15,083 nucleotides of DNA from DATKMS01 sp041497995 (GCA_041497995.1 JBGQHM010000136.1:1-15083); one strand, 5' to 3'. Shown: positions 6,283 through 14,135, counted from the first letter of the stretch. The notes: generated by a model from the sequence alone, not told the origin. Translations and numbers: made by a program.

Positions 6283-8736
6283 ATGCTCTTTCGAAATGAC
6301 AAGAAGGATAACCCCGGACCCGGAGGTACTGGAATCCGAGTCCCGTTGCTGCCATTGCGGGACATCATCGTCTTCCCGCACATGGTCGTTCCACTGTTCG
6401 TCGGGCGTCACAAGTCCATCAAGGCCCTCGAAGAAGCCATGAACAAGCAGAAGTACATTCTGCTCGCCGCGCAGCGCGAGGCGAAGACGAACGATCCGGC
6501 GGAAGACGACATCTATCGGGTTGGGACGCTGGGAACGGTGGTCCAACTTCTCCGGCTTCCCGATGGGACGGTCAAGGTGCTGGTCGAAGGTAAGAAGCGG
6601 GCGCGAGTCCTGCGCTACCTCGACGAAGGCGAGTTCTTCCTCGTTACGGCCGAAGAGATCGAGGAGCCCGTCGAAAAGACGACTGAAGTCGAGGCACTGA
6701 TCCGTTCGGTGAATTCTACGTTTGAGAACTACGTCAAGCTCAACAAGAAGATTCCCCCTGAGATGATCATGTCGGTGGCGTCCATCGACGACCCCGCGCG
6801 GCTCGCCGATACCATCGTTGCTCACCTCGGCATCAAGCTCGAGGACAAGCAGACATTGCTCGAAACCACCAACCCGGCCGAACGTTTGGAAAAGGTGCTG
6901 GGGTATATGCGCTCGGAGATCGAAATTCTCGAGGTCGAGAAGCGCATCCGTACTCGCGTCAAGAAGCAGATGGAGAAGACGCAGAAGGAGTATTACCTCA
7001 ACGAGCAGATGCGCGCCATCCAAAAGGAGCTCGGCGAGAAGGACGAGTTCAAGAACGAGATCCAAGAGCTCGAAGAGAAGATCAAGCAGAAGAAAATGTC
7101 GGCCGAGGCCAAGGAGAAGGTCGAGAAAGAACTCAAGAAGCTCAAGATGATGTCGCCAATGTCGGCCGAGGCGACGGTCGTTCGCAACTACATCGACTGG
7201 ATTATTTCACTGCCGTGGCACGAATACACGGACGACAAGCTTGACATCAAGGAAGCGGAGAAGGTCCTTGAGGCCGACCACTACGGTCTGGAGAAGGTCA
7301 AGCAACGCATCCTCGAATACCTTGCCGTGCAGTCGCTCGTTGGCCAGACGAAGGGCCCGATCCTGTGCTTGGTGGGCCCCCCGGGCGTGGGCAAGACGTC
7401 TCTCGGCAAGTCGATTGCCCGTTCCACGGGACGGAAGTTCGTGCGCGTGTCGCTCGGTGGCGTGCGTGACGAAGCGGAGGTCCGCGGGCATCGGCGCACG
7501 TACATTGGTGCGCTACCGGGAAAGATCATCCAGTGTATGAAGAAGGCGGGGTCCGGAAACCCCGTGTTTCTCCTCGACGAGGTCGACAAGATGTCGACCG
7601 ATTTCAGAGGGGATCCGTCTGCCGCATTGCTCGAGGTGCTAGACCCGGAGCAGAACTCCGCCTTCAATGACCACTACCTAGATGTCGACTATGATCTTTC
7701 GAAGGTCATGTTCGTCACCACAGCGAACACCCTCGATCGCATCCCGCGACCACTGCAGGATAGGATGGAGATCATTCGCATCGCCGGATACACGGATCTC
7801 GAGAAGCTCAATATTGCCAAGCGCTACCTGGTAACAAAGCAGCGAGAAGCGAACGGCCTGGTTCCGGAAAATCTAGAGCTCTCTGACAACGCGCTCCTGA
7901 ATATTATCCGTCACTACACCAAAGAAGCCGGTGTCCGAAACCTGGAGCGAGAGATTGCTTCCATCTGCAGGAAGGTTGCGGTGGAAGTGGTCAAGAAGGA
8001 CCGCAAGGCCAAGGTCCAAGTGAGCGGCAAGACCGTCGGCAAATTTCTGGGGCCGCCGCGCTACCGCTTCGGTAAAATCGAAGGCGAGCAGAAGATCGGT
8101 GTGGCAACCGGCCTGGCATGGACCGAGCTCGGCGGCGAGCTGTTGGGAACCGAGGTGACGGTGATGCCAGGGAAAGGCAAGCTGATCATCACCGGACGTC
8201 TCGGCGATGTCATGCAAGAGTCCGCGCAAGCGGCGCTGAGCTACGTGCGCTCGCGTGCCGAGGAGCTCGGCCTCGATCGGGATTTCTATCAGCGTATGGA
8301 CATCCACATCCACGTGCCGGAGGGGGCAATTCCAAAAGACGGTCCCTCGGCGGGGATTACGATGGCGACGGCGTTGGTGTCGGCGCTGACGAAAATTCCG
8401 GTTCGACACGACCTGGCGATGACCGGTGAGGTGACCCTACGAGGACGCGTTCTGCCAATCGGCGGTCTGAAGGAAAAAGTCTTGGCCGCACACCGCGGCG
8501 GCATCAAGACCGTGCTGATCCCGGCCGAGAACGAAAAGGACATCAAGGAAATTCCCACAACGATCCTGCGGACGATTAGCATTGCGCTGGTCGAACACAT
8601 GGATCAGGTCCTGCGTCAGGCACTGGTGTTGGAGCGCCCCGACGAGTTCCTCAAGAAGCCTGATGTGCCGCCGGAAGCGGTGCCCCCGCCCTTCGTAGCG
8701 CCGGTGCCGGCCGAGCCTGACATCGTGACACACTGA
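6283..8736 (+). CDS. lon: ATP-dependent Lon protease
   Basis: Lon is a homohexameric AAA+ serine protease that removes misfolded and regulatory proteins in the cytoplasm. At 817 residues it is slightly longer than E. coli Lon (784). The LON substrate-binding domain begins at about residue 18 (IRVPLLPLRDIIVFPHMVVP). A Lys/Glu-rich coiled coil spans about 210-290. Walker A is GPPGVGKT at 365-372 and Walker B is VFLLDEVDK with Asp432-Glu433. The protease domain carries the Ser-Lys dyad: Ser689 in PKDGPSAG and Lys732 in GGLKEK. A Pro-rich tail (about 790-817, PPEAVPPPFVAPVPAEP) extends past the conserved domain. The ribosome-binding site GGAGAGGA lies 8 bases before ATG. It is the last gene of the proteolysis cluster; a separate promoter follows for HU. 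Confidence 0.98.
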   Translation: MLFRNDKKDNPGPGGTGIRVPLLPLRDIIVFPHMVVPLFVGRHKSIKALEEAMNKQKYILLAAQREAKTNDPAEDDIYRVGTLGTVVQLLRLPDGTVKVLVEGKKRARVLRYLDEGEFFLVTAEEIEEPVEKTTEVEALIRSVNSTFENYVKLNKKIPPEMIMSVASIDDPARLADTIVAHLGIKLEDKQTLLETTNPAERLEKVLGYMRSEIEILEVEKRIRTRVKKQMEKTQKEYYLNEQMRAIQKELGEKDEFKNEIQELEEKIKQKKMSAEAKEKVEKELKKLKMMSPMSAEATVVRNYIDWIISLPWHEYTDDKLDIKEAEKVLEADHYGLEKVKQRILEYLAVQSLVGQTKGPILCLVGPPGVGKTSLGKSIARSTGRKFVRVSLGGVRDEAEVRGHRRTYIGALPGKIIQCMKKAGSGNPVFLLDEVDKMSTDFRGDPSAALLEVLDPEQNSAFNDHYLDVDYDLSKVMFVTTANTLDRIPRPLQDRMEIIRIAGYTDLEKLNIAKRYLVTKQREANGLVPENLELSDNALLNIIRHYTKEAGVRNLEREIASICRKVAVEVVKKDRKAKVQVSGKTVGKFLGPPRYRFGKIEGEQKIGVATGLAWTELGGELLGTEVTVMPGKGKLIITGRLGDVMQESAQAALSYVRSRAEELGLDRDFYQRMDIHIHVPEGAIPKDGPSAGITMATALVSALTKIPVRHDLAMTGEVTLRGRVLPIGGLKEKVLAAHRGGIKTVLIPAENEKDIKEIPTTILRTISIALVEHMDQVLRQALVLERPDEFLKKPDVPPEAVPPPFVAPVPAEPDIVTH

Positions 8737-8743
8737 CACTTTC

Positions 8744-8772
8744 TTGACTTCCCATCTTCCCACTGTTATAGC
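8744..8772 (+). promoter_or_regulatory. Sigma70-type promoter upstream of HU
   Basis: TTGACT at 8744-8749 (5 of 6), an exact 17-base spacer and TATAGC at 8767-8772 (4 of 6). It lies wholly in the 72-base gap between lon and the HU gene. Initiation near 8779 would give a leader of about 30 bases. This is one of the two best promoter matches in the window. Confidence 0.6.
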
Positions 8773-8808
8773 CGCGGTTCGCCTTCAACAGGTGGAGAAG
8801 GGGTTGCC

Positions 8809-9081
8809 ATGACGAAAGCCGAGTTGATCGAATCTGTCGCCAGCAAAGTAGACCTGCCACGGGCGACCGCGGAGCGTGCCGTCAATACGCTCTTCGACGA
8901 TATCGTCGCGGCTTTGAAGCAGGGTGACAAGGTCAATATTTCCGGATTCGGTACGTTTGCTGTGTCAATTCGGAAGGCGCGTACCGGCCGGAATCCGAAG
9001 ACGGGAGAGAGCATCGAAATCTCCGCTTCCCGGGCAGCGAAGTTCAAAGCCGGTAAGACCCTGAAAGACTCCCTGAATTAA
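8809..9081 (+). CDS. hup: HU family DNA-binding protein
   Basis: HU is a dimeric nucleoid protein that bends DNA with little sequence specificity. The 90 residues are the canonical length. The N-terminal helices start TKAELIESVASK. The family signature GFGTFAVSIRKARTGRNP is at 46-63, with Arg61-Asn62-Pro63 at the tip of the DNA-embracing beta arm. The protein ends FKAGKTLKDSLN. Start support comes from GGAGAAGGGG ending 5 bases upstream. HU rather than IHF is favoured by the position directly after lon and the lack of IHF-like extensions. It has its own promoter, and tRNA-Val begins 17 bases after its stop. Confidence 0.96.
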   Translation: MTKAELIESVASKVDLPRATAERAVNTLFDDIVAALKQGDKVNISGFGTFAVSIRKARTGRNPKTGESIEISASRAAKFKAGKTLKDSLN

Positions 9082-9098
9082 GGGTGCGGCTCCTTAGC

Positions 9099-9170
9099 GG
9101 GCGGTTAGCTCAGCGGGAGAGCATCGGCCTTACAAGCCGGGGGTCATCCGTTCAAATCGGATACCGCCCA
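9099..9170 (+). tRNA. tRNA-Val(UAC)
   Basis: Acceptor GGGCGGT pairs with ACCGCCC. The D stem is gctc/gagc. The anticodon stem tcggc/gccgg (one U-G) holds loop ctTACaa, giving anticodon UAC. The T arm is atccg-ttcaaat-cggat. The discriminator is A9170, then ctc, so CCA is not encoded. Only 17 bases separate it from the HU stop codon, too few for a normal promoter, so it is probably cut from the HU transcript. Confidence 0.96.
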
Positions 9171-9264
9171 CTCTCGTGAGTCATGGGACTGCGCGTGATG
9201 GGGTGCGGTGTGGAGGAAATACGAAGGGAATAGCGGGCACACTGCCGCGAGCGGCATGGGTATC

Positions 9265-9343
<79 letters not shown>

Positions 9344-9352
9344 TTTTGCTTC

Positions 9353-9407
9353 GCAGGAGAACCCCTCTCAGGAGGGGTTCTCTGCTTAGCGCGTACGAGC
9401 AGAGAAC
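9353..9407 (+). promoter_or_regulatory. Candidate rplM leader with two alternative hairpins
   Basis: Three segments can pair in two exclusive ways. Segment 1 (9353-9367) pairs with segment 2 (9372-9385) as a 14-bp stem with one bulged G (9356) and tetraloop tcag. Segment 2 can instead pair with segment 3: gttctctgct at 9377-9386 is the exact complement of agcagagaac at 9398-9407, a 10-bp stem with an 11-base loop. Segment 3 ends at the presumed ribosome-binding site (cagga, 9407-9411) of rplM at 9420. No T-run follows the first hairpin, so it is not a standard intrinsic terminator. L13 leaders that autoregulate rplM-rpsI are known in other bacteria; that this is one is inference. Confidence 0.5.
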
Positions 9408-9419
9408 AGGATAATTGGG

Positions 9420-9854
9420 ATGAAAACGACCTACATGGCAAAGCGAGCGGACGCACTGGCGGCCCGCCGTTGGTACGTGATCGATGCGCAGGACAAGGTG
9501 TTGGGACGGGTCGCCAGCCAGATCGCGAACCTGCTGCGCGGCAAACACAATCCTACCTTCACGCCCCATCAAGATACCGGGGACTTCGTCATTGTGATCA
9601 ACGTCGCTGGATTGCGGCTGACAGGGAACAAGGCCGAAACGAAGGTCTACCACCGGCACAGCGGTTACCCCGGCGGCGTGCGGATGCGGGTTGCCGGCCG
9701 CGAGTTGCAGGAACGTCCGGACCGCATGCTGCGCCAAGCCGTGGAAGGGATGCTCCCGAAGAATCGTCTCGGACGGCAGCTCGCCACAAAACTGAAAATC
9801 TACACCGGGCAGGAGCACCCGCATGTGGCGCAGCAGCCGGTGGCACTGTCGTAG
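9420..9854 (+). CDS. rplM: 50S ribosomal protein L13
   Basis: L13 is an early-assembly protein of the large subunit that binds 23S rRNA. The 144 residues match the family. The recognisable blocks are RRWYVIDAQDKVLGRVAS at 16-33, LLRGKHNPTFTPHQDTGD at 38-55 and the signature region AVEGMLPKNRLGRQL near 106-120. The N-terminal MKTTYMAKRAD is the usual lead-in. The ribosome-binding site is modest (cagga, 8 bases upstream) and sits next to the leader hairpins, which fits translational control. rpsI follows after 12 bases in the classical rplM-rpsI operon. No separate promoter is visible after tRNA-Asp. Confidence 0.98.
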   Translation: MKTTYMAKRADALAARRWYVIDAQDKVLGRVASQIANLLRGKHNPTFTPHQDTGDFVIVINVAGLRLTGNKAETKVYHRHSGYPGGVRMRVAGRELQERPDRMLRQAVEGMLPKNRLGRQLATKLKIYTGQEHPHVAQQPVALS

Positions 9855-9866
9855 AGGAGTTGAGGC

Positions 9867-10265
9867 ATGAGCGAGCAGAAGGAAATTCACGCGGCCACAG
9901 GCAAACGCAAGAGCGCCGTCGCGCGCGTGCGCATCGCGGCCGGCAGCGGCGAGATCGTTGTCAATCAGCGCTCCATCGTCGAGTACTTTGGTCGACCGAC
10001 CTCGCGGATGATCATCCAGCAGCCGTTCGAGTTGACCGGCACGACCGGACAGTACGACGTGCGCGTGAACGTCTGTGGTGGCGGTGTGTCGGCGCAAGCC
10101 GCCGCGATCCGCCACGGCATCACGCGCGCCCTGATCGACGCAAACGCGGAGTTTCGGCCGGCGCTGAAGAAAGCCGGATATGTGACCCGCGACCCGCGCG
10201 AAGTGGAGCGCAAGAAGTACGGACGTCACAAGGCGCGCAAGCGACCGCAGTACTCGAAGCGCTAG
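9867..10265 (+). CDS. rpsI: 30S ribosomal protein S9
   Basis: S9 lies in the head of the small subunit, and its C-terminal tail reaches the P-site tRNA. The 132 residues match the family. ATGKRKSAVARVRI is at 10-23, the signature GGGVSAQAAAIRHGITRAL is near 71-89, and the basic tail ends KRPQYSKR, with the invariant C-terminal Lys-Arg that contacts the tRNA anticodon stem-loop. A GAGGAG-like site lies upstream of the ATG. It is the second gene of the rplM operon. The convergent lptG gene ends 96 bases downstream. Confidence 0.98.
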   Translation: MSEQKEIHAATGKRKSAVARVRIAAGSGEIVVNQRSIVEYFGRPTSRMIIQQPFELTGTTGQYDVRVNVCGGGVSAQAAAIRHGITRALIDANAEFRPALKKAGYVTRDPREVERKKYGRHKARKRPQYSKR

Positions 10266-10270
10266 GGCCT

Positions 10271-10297
10271 GCGGCCATCATCATTTCTATGGCCCGC
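10271..10297 (+). terminator. Weak hairpin after rpsI, possible terminator
   Basis: gcggccat at 10271-10278 pairs with atggcccgc at 10289-10297, with one bulged C and a 10-base loop. It lies in the convergent gap between rpsI and lptG, where a terminator is expected. No T-tract follows, so the call is tentative. Confidence 0.25.
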
Positions 10298-10361
10298 TCC
10301 CCGATGGGTCGCTGCGGGCTGCCAAGTCCGACAAGCTGCTAGTCGTTACGCCGCCGCACGC

Positions 10362-11468
10362 TCACTCGGTGCTCAGAAAGAGCGCGACGCCCAGCAACAG
10401 GAACACGACGTTCGACGCCCACGCGGAGACCACGGCCGGCAACACGCCACTCTCGCCGAGCGAATTGGTGAGAGCGAGGACCACCCAATAGGCGAATCCC
10501 ACCACCAGCCCCGCCAGCAGGATGGCGGCCACACTCGGGTGCCGCTGCACGCGGCCGGCGAGCGGTACCGCGACGCACGCCAGCACGAAGCTGGCAAACG
10601 GCACGGCCAGCTTCAGATGGAGATCCACGAGATAATTGGCCGTGTCGATGCCCTTGCGCGTCAGTTCCTGGATGCGTTGACGCAAGGCCAGGTAGCTCAA
10701 CTCGTCTGCGTCTCGGCGGACCTCAAGAAAATCGTTCAGCGTCTCATGCATTAGTACCTCGTGTGAATCGAGGCGTTCGGTGACAACCGTCCCGTCGTCG
10801 GTGACCGTGCGTGCCACGGCGTCGGCAGTGACCCATCCATCATCGGTCCATTGCGCCGAAGCGACGTTGACGATGGTATGCAGATCGAACTTTGTGTCTG
10901 TTCTGTAGATGGTTACGCCAAACAACATCTGACGGCGGGCATCGATGTGATCGATGTTGTAGAAACCGTCGGCGCCGTGGTACCAGATCTCGCGCTCGTT
11001 GAGAATGCCGCGCTGCGCGCGCTTGCGGATCTCGACGTTGTTGACGTACTGATACTCACGCGTGCAGTACGGGACGACGGTCTCATTCCAGACAAGCGTG
11101 CCCAGACTGATCAGGGCTGCGAGCCCCAGCAGGGGAACCGCCATCTGGTACAAGCTCACGCCCGACGCGCGCAATGCGATGATCTCGTTGCGGCGTGACA
11201 GCATGCCGAGACTCACGAGCATCGCCGTCAGCACGGCAGGCGGCATGATCTGCGTTACCATGAGGGGAATCTTGAAAAGGAAGTAGCGGAGTGCCGCCGT
11301 CGCCGGCGCATGGTTCTTCAGGAGGATGGTGAGACGGTCGAAGAAATCGACGACGACGTAGAGCAGCACGAAGGTGAGCACGATCGGCACGAAGATGCCC
11401 AGAAACTCGCGGATCAAGTAGCGACTGGTGACGAACGGCGGTGTGGAGCGTATGCGCACCATATTCAT
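10362..11468 (-). CDS. lptG: LPS export ABC transporter permease LptG
   Basis: LptG forms, with LptF and the LptB ATPase, the LptB2FG complex that extracts LPS from the inner membrane and pushes it along the LptC-A-D bridge. The 368 residues have the family layout: three membrane segments (about 22-43, 70-90, 108-128), a periplasmic jellyroll region (about 130-270) and three more segments (about 285-303, 312-338, 341-365). The cytoplasmic coupling helix contains EIIALRASGVSLYQM, at which LptB docks. The start at ATG 11468 is 4 bases after the lptF stop; a second ATG two codons later (11462) is equally possible. The short gap indicates translational coupling. Naming it LptG rather than LptF rests on gene order and the LptG-like C-terminal part. 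Confidence 0.93.
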   Translation of the reverse strand: MNMVRIRSTPPFVTSRYLIREFLGIFVPIVLTFVLLYVVVDFFDRLTILLKNHAPATAALRYFLFKIPLMVTQIMPPAVLTAMLVSLGMLSRRNEIIALRASGVSLYQMAVPLLGLAALISLGTLVWNETVVPYCTREYQYVNNVEIRKRAQRGILNEREIWYHGADGFYNIDHIDARRQMLFGVTIYRTDTKFDLHTIVNVASAQWTDDGWVTADAVARTVTDDGTVVTERLDSHEVLMHETLNDFLEVRRDADELSYLALRQRIQELTRKGIDTANYLVDLHLKLAVPFASFVLACVAVPLAGRVQRHPSVAAILLAGLVVGFAYWVVLALTNSLGESGVLPAVVSAWASNVVFLLLGVALFLSTE

Positions 11469-11472
11469 ATTG

Positions 11473-12660
11473 CTAGTTTGTCTTTACGCCGGCCAGCGCG
11501 GCTAGCCGTAGGCGGACTGACAGTACCCAGGTTCCAAGGGTGCGGAAGTGTCGTGGTTCACTCTCCCGTAGCGCGCGCGCAAAGAGGACGAGCGCGAGCG
11601 CCGTGAGCGCCACGTTCGGGATCCACAGCGCAACGACAGCCGGGAGGACGCCACGCTCACCGAGACTCTCGCCCATCGACAGGAGCACATAATAACCAAA
11701 GATGATCGACAAGCTCATGGTGAAACCCCGCGACCGTGCGGAGCGCGAGGGCCGGATGCCGAGCGGTACGCCAATCGCGGCGAATGCCAGACACGCGAAG
11801 GGGATGGAGAACTTGCGCTGTACTTCGACGGCCTCGCTGTTCGCGGGCTGGCCGGCGGCACGTTTCGTTGCCATCGACGCCGCCAACTCCGGGAGCGTCA
11901 TCTCGCTCGGGTCTTTTTCGCGCGGCTGCATCTTGGCGAACGCCGTGTTGAGGTCGAGGCTGATATCGTAGATGCTGAACTCGGTGCGATGGTAACTGCG
12001 GTCCTTCGGATAAAACGCGTGGATGCTGCCCCCAAGTAACCGCAGGACGAGCATGTGCAGTGCTTCGTTCGGTACGAGCAACCCCACCTCGGCGAATACC
12101 GTGTTGCGTTGCGTCGAGTCGCGCGTGTCGGAGATCAAGATGCCGCGCAGCGTGTTGCCCGGGGGTTCGATACGATCGACGTAGATGACGAGCCCGGAGA
12201 AGTCATCGGTGAAAACCTTCTCCTTGATGCCCGCGCTGGCGCGCGTCTTCGCGATCTCGTAGAGCCCATCGCGCAACAGCGAGTTCCCCCACGGCCGGGC
12301 GTACAGCGACGTTGCGAGGGCGACGAGGTAGACGACAACGGCAAAGAGTGCCACCGGACGTGTGAGCTGATACAAGCTTACCCCCGAGGTCTTGAGCGCG
12401 ATGATCTCGCTGTCTGAAGACAGCCGCCCAAAGGCAACGATGACGGCCAATAGCAATGCCATCGGCACCGTGACCTCGAGAAACGCCGGCAGGATGTAGG
12501 AAAAGAGCTTGAGCACTTCGAGGAGCGGCACACCGCGATTCACTACCATCTCGACCAGCTTGAGAATGCGAGCGATGAGGAGAATCAGTGTGAACACCGC
12601 GAGACCGAGCCCGAACGGAACCAGGATCTCCCGCAGGATGTAGCGATTGATGATGCGCAC
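11473..12660 (-). CDS. lptF: LPS export ABC transporter permease LptF
   Basis: LptF is the partner permease of LptG in the inner-membrane LPS exporter. With GTG at 12660 the protein is 395 residues and begins with the typical VRIINRYILREIL, leading into the first membrane segment (about 14-37). The reading frame stays open upstream to 12798, but that part is antisense to rlmB and not family-like. The coupling helix EIIALKTSGVSLYQL parallels that of LptG. The periplasmic domain follows (VDRIEPPGNTLRGILISD), then the membrane segments IPFACLAFAAIGVPLG, LSIIFGYYVLLSMGESLG and GVLPAVVALWIPNVALTALA. No clear Shine-Dalgarno precedes the GTG. The first gene of lptF-lptG; its promoter must lie inside or across the start of rlmB. 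Confidence 0.93.
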   Translation of the reverse strand: MRIINRYILREILVPFGLGLAVFTLILLIARILKLVEMVVNRGVPLLEVLKLFSYILPAFLEVTVPMALLLAVIVAFGRLSSDSEIIALKTSGVSLYQLTRPVALFAVVVYLVALATSLYARPWGNSLLRDGLYEIAKTRASAGIKEKVFTDDFSGLVIYVDRIEPPGNTLRGILISDTRDSTQRNTVFAEVGLLVPNEALHMLVLRLLGGSIHAFYPKDRSYHRTEFSIYDISLDLNTAFAKMQPREKDPSEMTLPELAASMATKRAAGQPANSEAVEVQRKFSIPFACLAFAAIGVPLGIRPSRSARSRGFTMSLSIIFGYYVLLSMGESLGERGVLPAVVALWIPNVALTALALVLFARALRESEPRHFRTLGTWVLSVRLRLAALAGVKTN

Positions 12661-12669
12661 GAGGCTCGA

Positions 12670-13473
12670 ATGGTAGTGAAACGCCGAAACCTTGTAAATC
12701 CACGGCGCGAACCGAGTAGTGGCGATCGCTGCATCTACGGAGTCCATCCCGTGACGGCGTGGCTGCAGACTGCTCCCACGCAGGTGCGCAGTGTCCACTA
12801 TGAGGCGCGCTTCCCCGAACGGACAGAGGAGATCCTGGCGCTAGCGGTCCAAGCTCAGATTCGCCGTGAGGCCTGCAGCGACGAAACCCTGACTCGATTG
12901 GCGGGAACGCCGCGCCATCAGGGCATCGTCGCCACGGCTGCGCCCTTTCCGTATGCTGCGCTCGAAGGGGTTGTGGAGCGACGGCCGCAGTTGCTGCTTC
13001 TCGCCGACCAGATCCAGGACCCCCACAACCTGGGCGCGATCGTGCGAACCGCCGCAGCTGTTGGCGCCGGAGCAGTGCTCATTCCGAAGGACAGCTCCGT
13101 CGGTGTCACCGCCACGGTCGAAGTTGCTGCGGCCGGAGCCACGGCACTGGTCCGCATCTGCCGCATTACCAACGCGGCGCGTGCGCTGCAGCAGCTCAAG
13201 TCCACCGGGTATTGGACCGTCGGCCTGATCGCGCGCCACGGGGTAGACCTGTATCAATTCGACCCGCCAGAACGCGTCGTTGTTGTGGTTGGTGGAGAGA
13301 CTGGCATGCGTCCACTGGTGGCGAAGCAATGCGATTTTGCCGTTTCCATCCCGATGCACGGCAAGCTGGAGTCACTCAACGCGTCCGTAGCGACGGCCGT
13401 CGTCCTCTACGAGTTGGCGCGGCGCTGGTCAGGCGGCGGCTCGACCATTGTCTCAAGCAAAGGGGCGGTGTAA
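12670..13473 (+). CDS. rlmB: 23S rRNA (guanosine-2'-O-)-methyltransferase RlmB (SpoU/TrmH family)
   Basis: SPOUT-class enzyme predicted to methylate the 2'-O of G2251 in the peptidyl-transferase P loop, using S-adenosylmethionine. The 267 residues start with an L30e-like rRNA-binding domain (CIYGVHPVTAWL from 21). The trefoil-knot methyltransferase domain follows with its three motifs: DQIQDPHNLGAIVRTAAA (113-130; Asn120, Arg126), VVVVGGETGMRPLV (204-217; Glu210) and IPMHGKLESLNASVA (227-241; Ser235, Asn237). A generic TrmH-family relative is the alternative, but the IYGVHPV start favours RlmB. GAGG lies just before the ATG. The start codon is 9 bases from the divergent lptF start. infC follows after 44 bases, so co-transcription is likely. 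Confidence 0.93.
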   Translation: MVVKRRNLVNPRREPSSGDRCIYGVHPVTAWLQTAPTQVRSVHYEARFPERTEEILALAVQAQIRREACSDETLTRLAGTPRHQGIVATAAPFPYAALEGVVERRPQLLLLADQIQDPHNLGAIVRTAAAVGAGAVLIPKDSSVGVTATVEVAAAGATALVRICRITNAARALQQLKSTGYWTVGLIARHGVDLYQFDPPERVVVVVGGETGMRPLVAKQCDFAVSIPMHGKLESLNASVATAVVLYELARRWSGGGSTIVSSKGAV

Positions 13474-13507
13474 GGTAAGCCCGGCTCCAAGAGGGGCGTA
13501 GAAAGAA

Positions 13508-13520
13508 GGGAGGTCATTTG
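13508..13520 (+). promoter_or_regulatory. Strong Shine-Dalgarno GGGAGGT with TTG start of infC
   Basis: GGGAGGT at 13508-13514 is the strongest ribosome-binding site in the window, three bases before a TTG start at 13518. No in-frame ATG or GTG exists between it and the conserved RINRHIRVP block. A rare start codon behind a strong site is the known arrangement for IF-3 self-control. Confidence 0.7.
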
Positions 13521-14132
13521 GCATTTCGCGGACGAGGCCCACGGTTTGCTCCACCACCACCAGATGCACATCGCATCAATCGGCACATTCGGGTTCCACA
13601 GGTTCGCTTGGTTGGCGCCGACGGCACGGCGTTCGGTGTCGTGACCATCGAAGACGCCCTCCGTCGAGCGGAAGAGGCTCAGCTCGATCTCGTCGAGGTA
13701 GCACCTACTGCGCAGCCGCCGGTGTGCCGCATCTTGGACTACGGGAAGTTCAAGTACCAGCAGCACAAGAAGGAAGCTGAGGCGCGGCGCAAGCAGACGA
13801 CCACCACCGTCAAGGAGCTGCGGCTCGGCTACCGTACCGATGTCGGCGATCTCGAGCGGCAGATTCAGAAGGCGCGCGAATTTCTCGCCGAGGGTGATCG
13901 GGTCAAGTTCGCGCTGCGCTTCCGTGGTCGCGAGATGGCCTATCAAGATCTCGGGCGCCAGAAACTCATGCGCGTGTGTGAGGCGCTGCAGGACGTTGCG
14001 ACGGTCGAAGGCAACCCGCGCATGGAAGGCCGCCTCATGGGTGTGGTGCTGGCGCCGGGTGCAAAGAAGAAGACCGTGTCCAAGCCCGCGCGGAAGGAAC
14101 CGCCGAAAGAGGCAGCCCCGGCCGAGTCGTGA
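13518..14132 (+). CDS. infC: Translation initiation factor IF-3
   Basis: IF-3 binds the 30S subunit, prevents early 50S joining and checks start codon and initiator tRNA. The 204-residue product starts at TTG. A Pro-rich lead (residues 1-17) precedes the N domain RINRHIRVPQVRLV (19-32). The linker region is CRILDYGKFKYQQHKKE (70-86). The C domain starts VKELRLGYRTDVGDLERQI and continues EGDRVKFALRFRGREM (125-140). A Lys/Ala/Pro-rich tail of about 25 residues (KKKTVSKPARKEPPKEAAP) extends beyond the E. coli length of 180. The start is fixed by the strong Shine-Dalgarno. The usual partners rpmI and rplT do not follow; instead purN converges 3 bases after the stop. Confidence 0.97.
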   Translation: MAFRGRGPRFAPPPPDAHRINRHIRVPQVRLVGADGTAFGVVTIEDALRRAEEAQLDLVEVAPTAQPPVCRILDYGKFKYQQHKKEAEARRKQTTTTVKELRLGYRTDVGDLERQIQKAREFLAEGDRVKFALRFRGREMAYQDLGRQKLMRVCEALQDVATVEGNPRMEGRLMGVVLAPGAKKKTVSKPARKEPPKEAAPAES

Positions 14133-14135
14133 TGG

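Noticed and set aside
5989..7065. Leu/Asp-rich minus-strand open frame across clpX and lon
   Set aside because: The Leu-rich translation is the mirror of Lys/Glu codons in the Lon coiled coil. It has no start signal and overlaps two certain genes.
9243..9256. Palindrome tgccgc-ga-gcggca before tRNA-Asp
   Set aside because: The loop is too small and the stem too short to call a terminator, with no T-run. It is likely chance in GC-rich DNA.
9353..9385. Simple intrinsic terminator after tRNA-Asp
   Set aside because: The stem is strong but is followed by ttagcg and not a T-tract. The alternative pairing with 9398-9407 is a better explanation.
9470..10342. Plus-strand open frame of 290 codons across rplM and rpsI in another frame
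   Set aside because: Arg/Ala-rich out-of-frame translation of two certain ribosomal protein genes.
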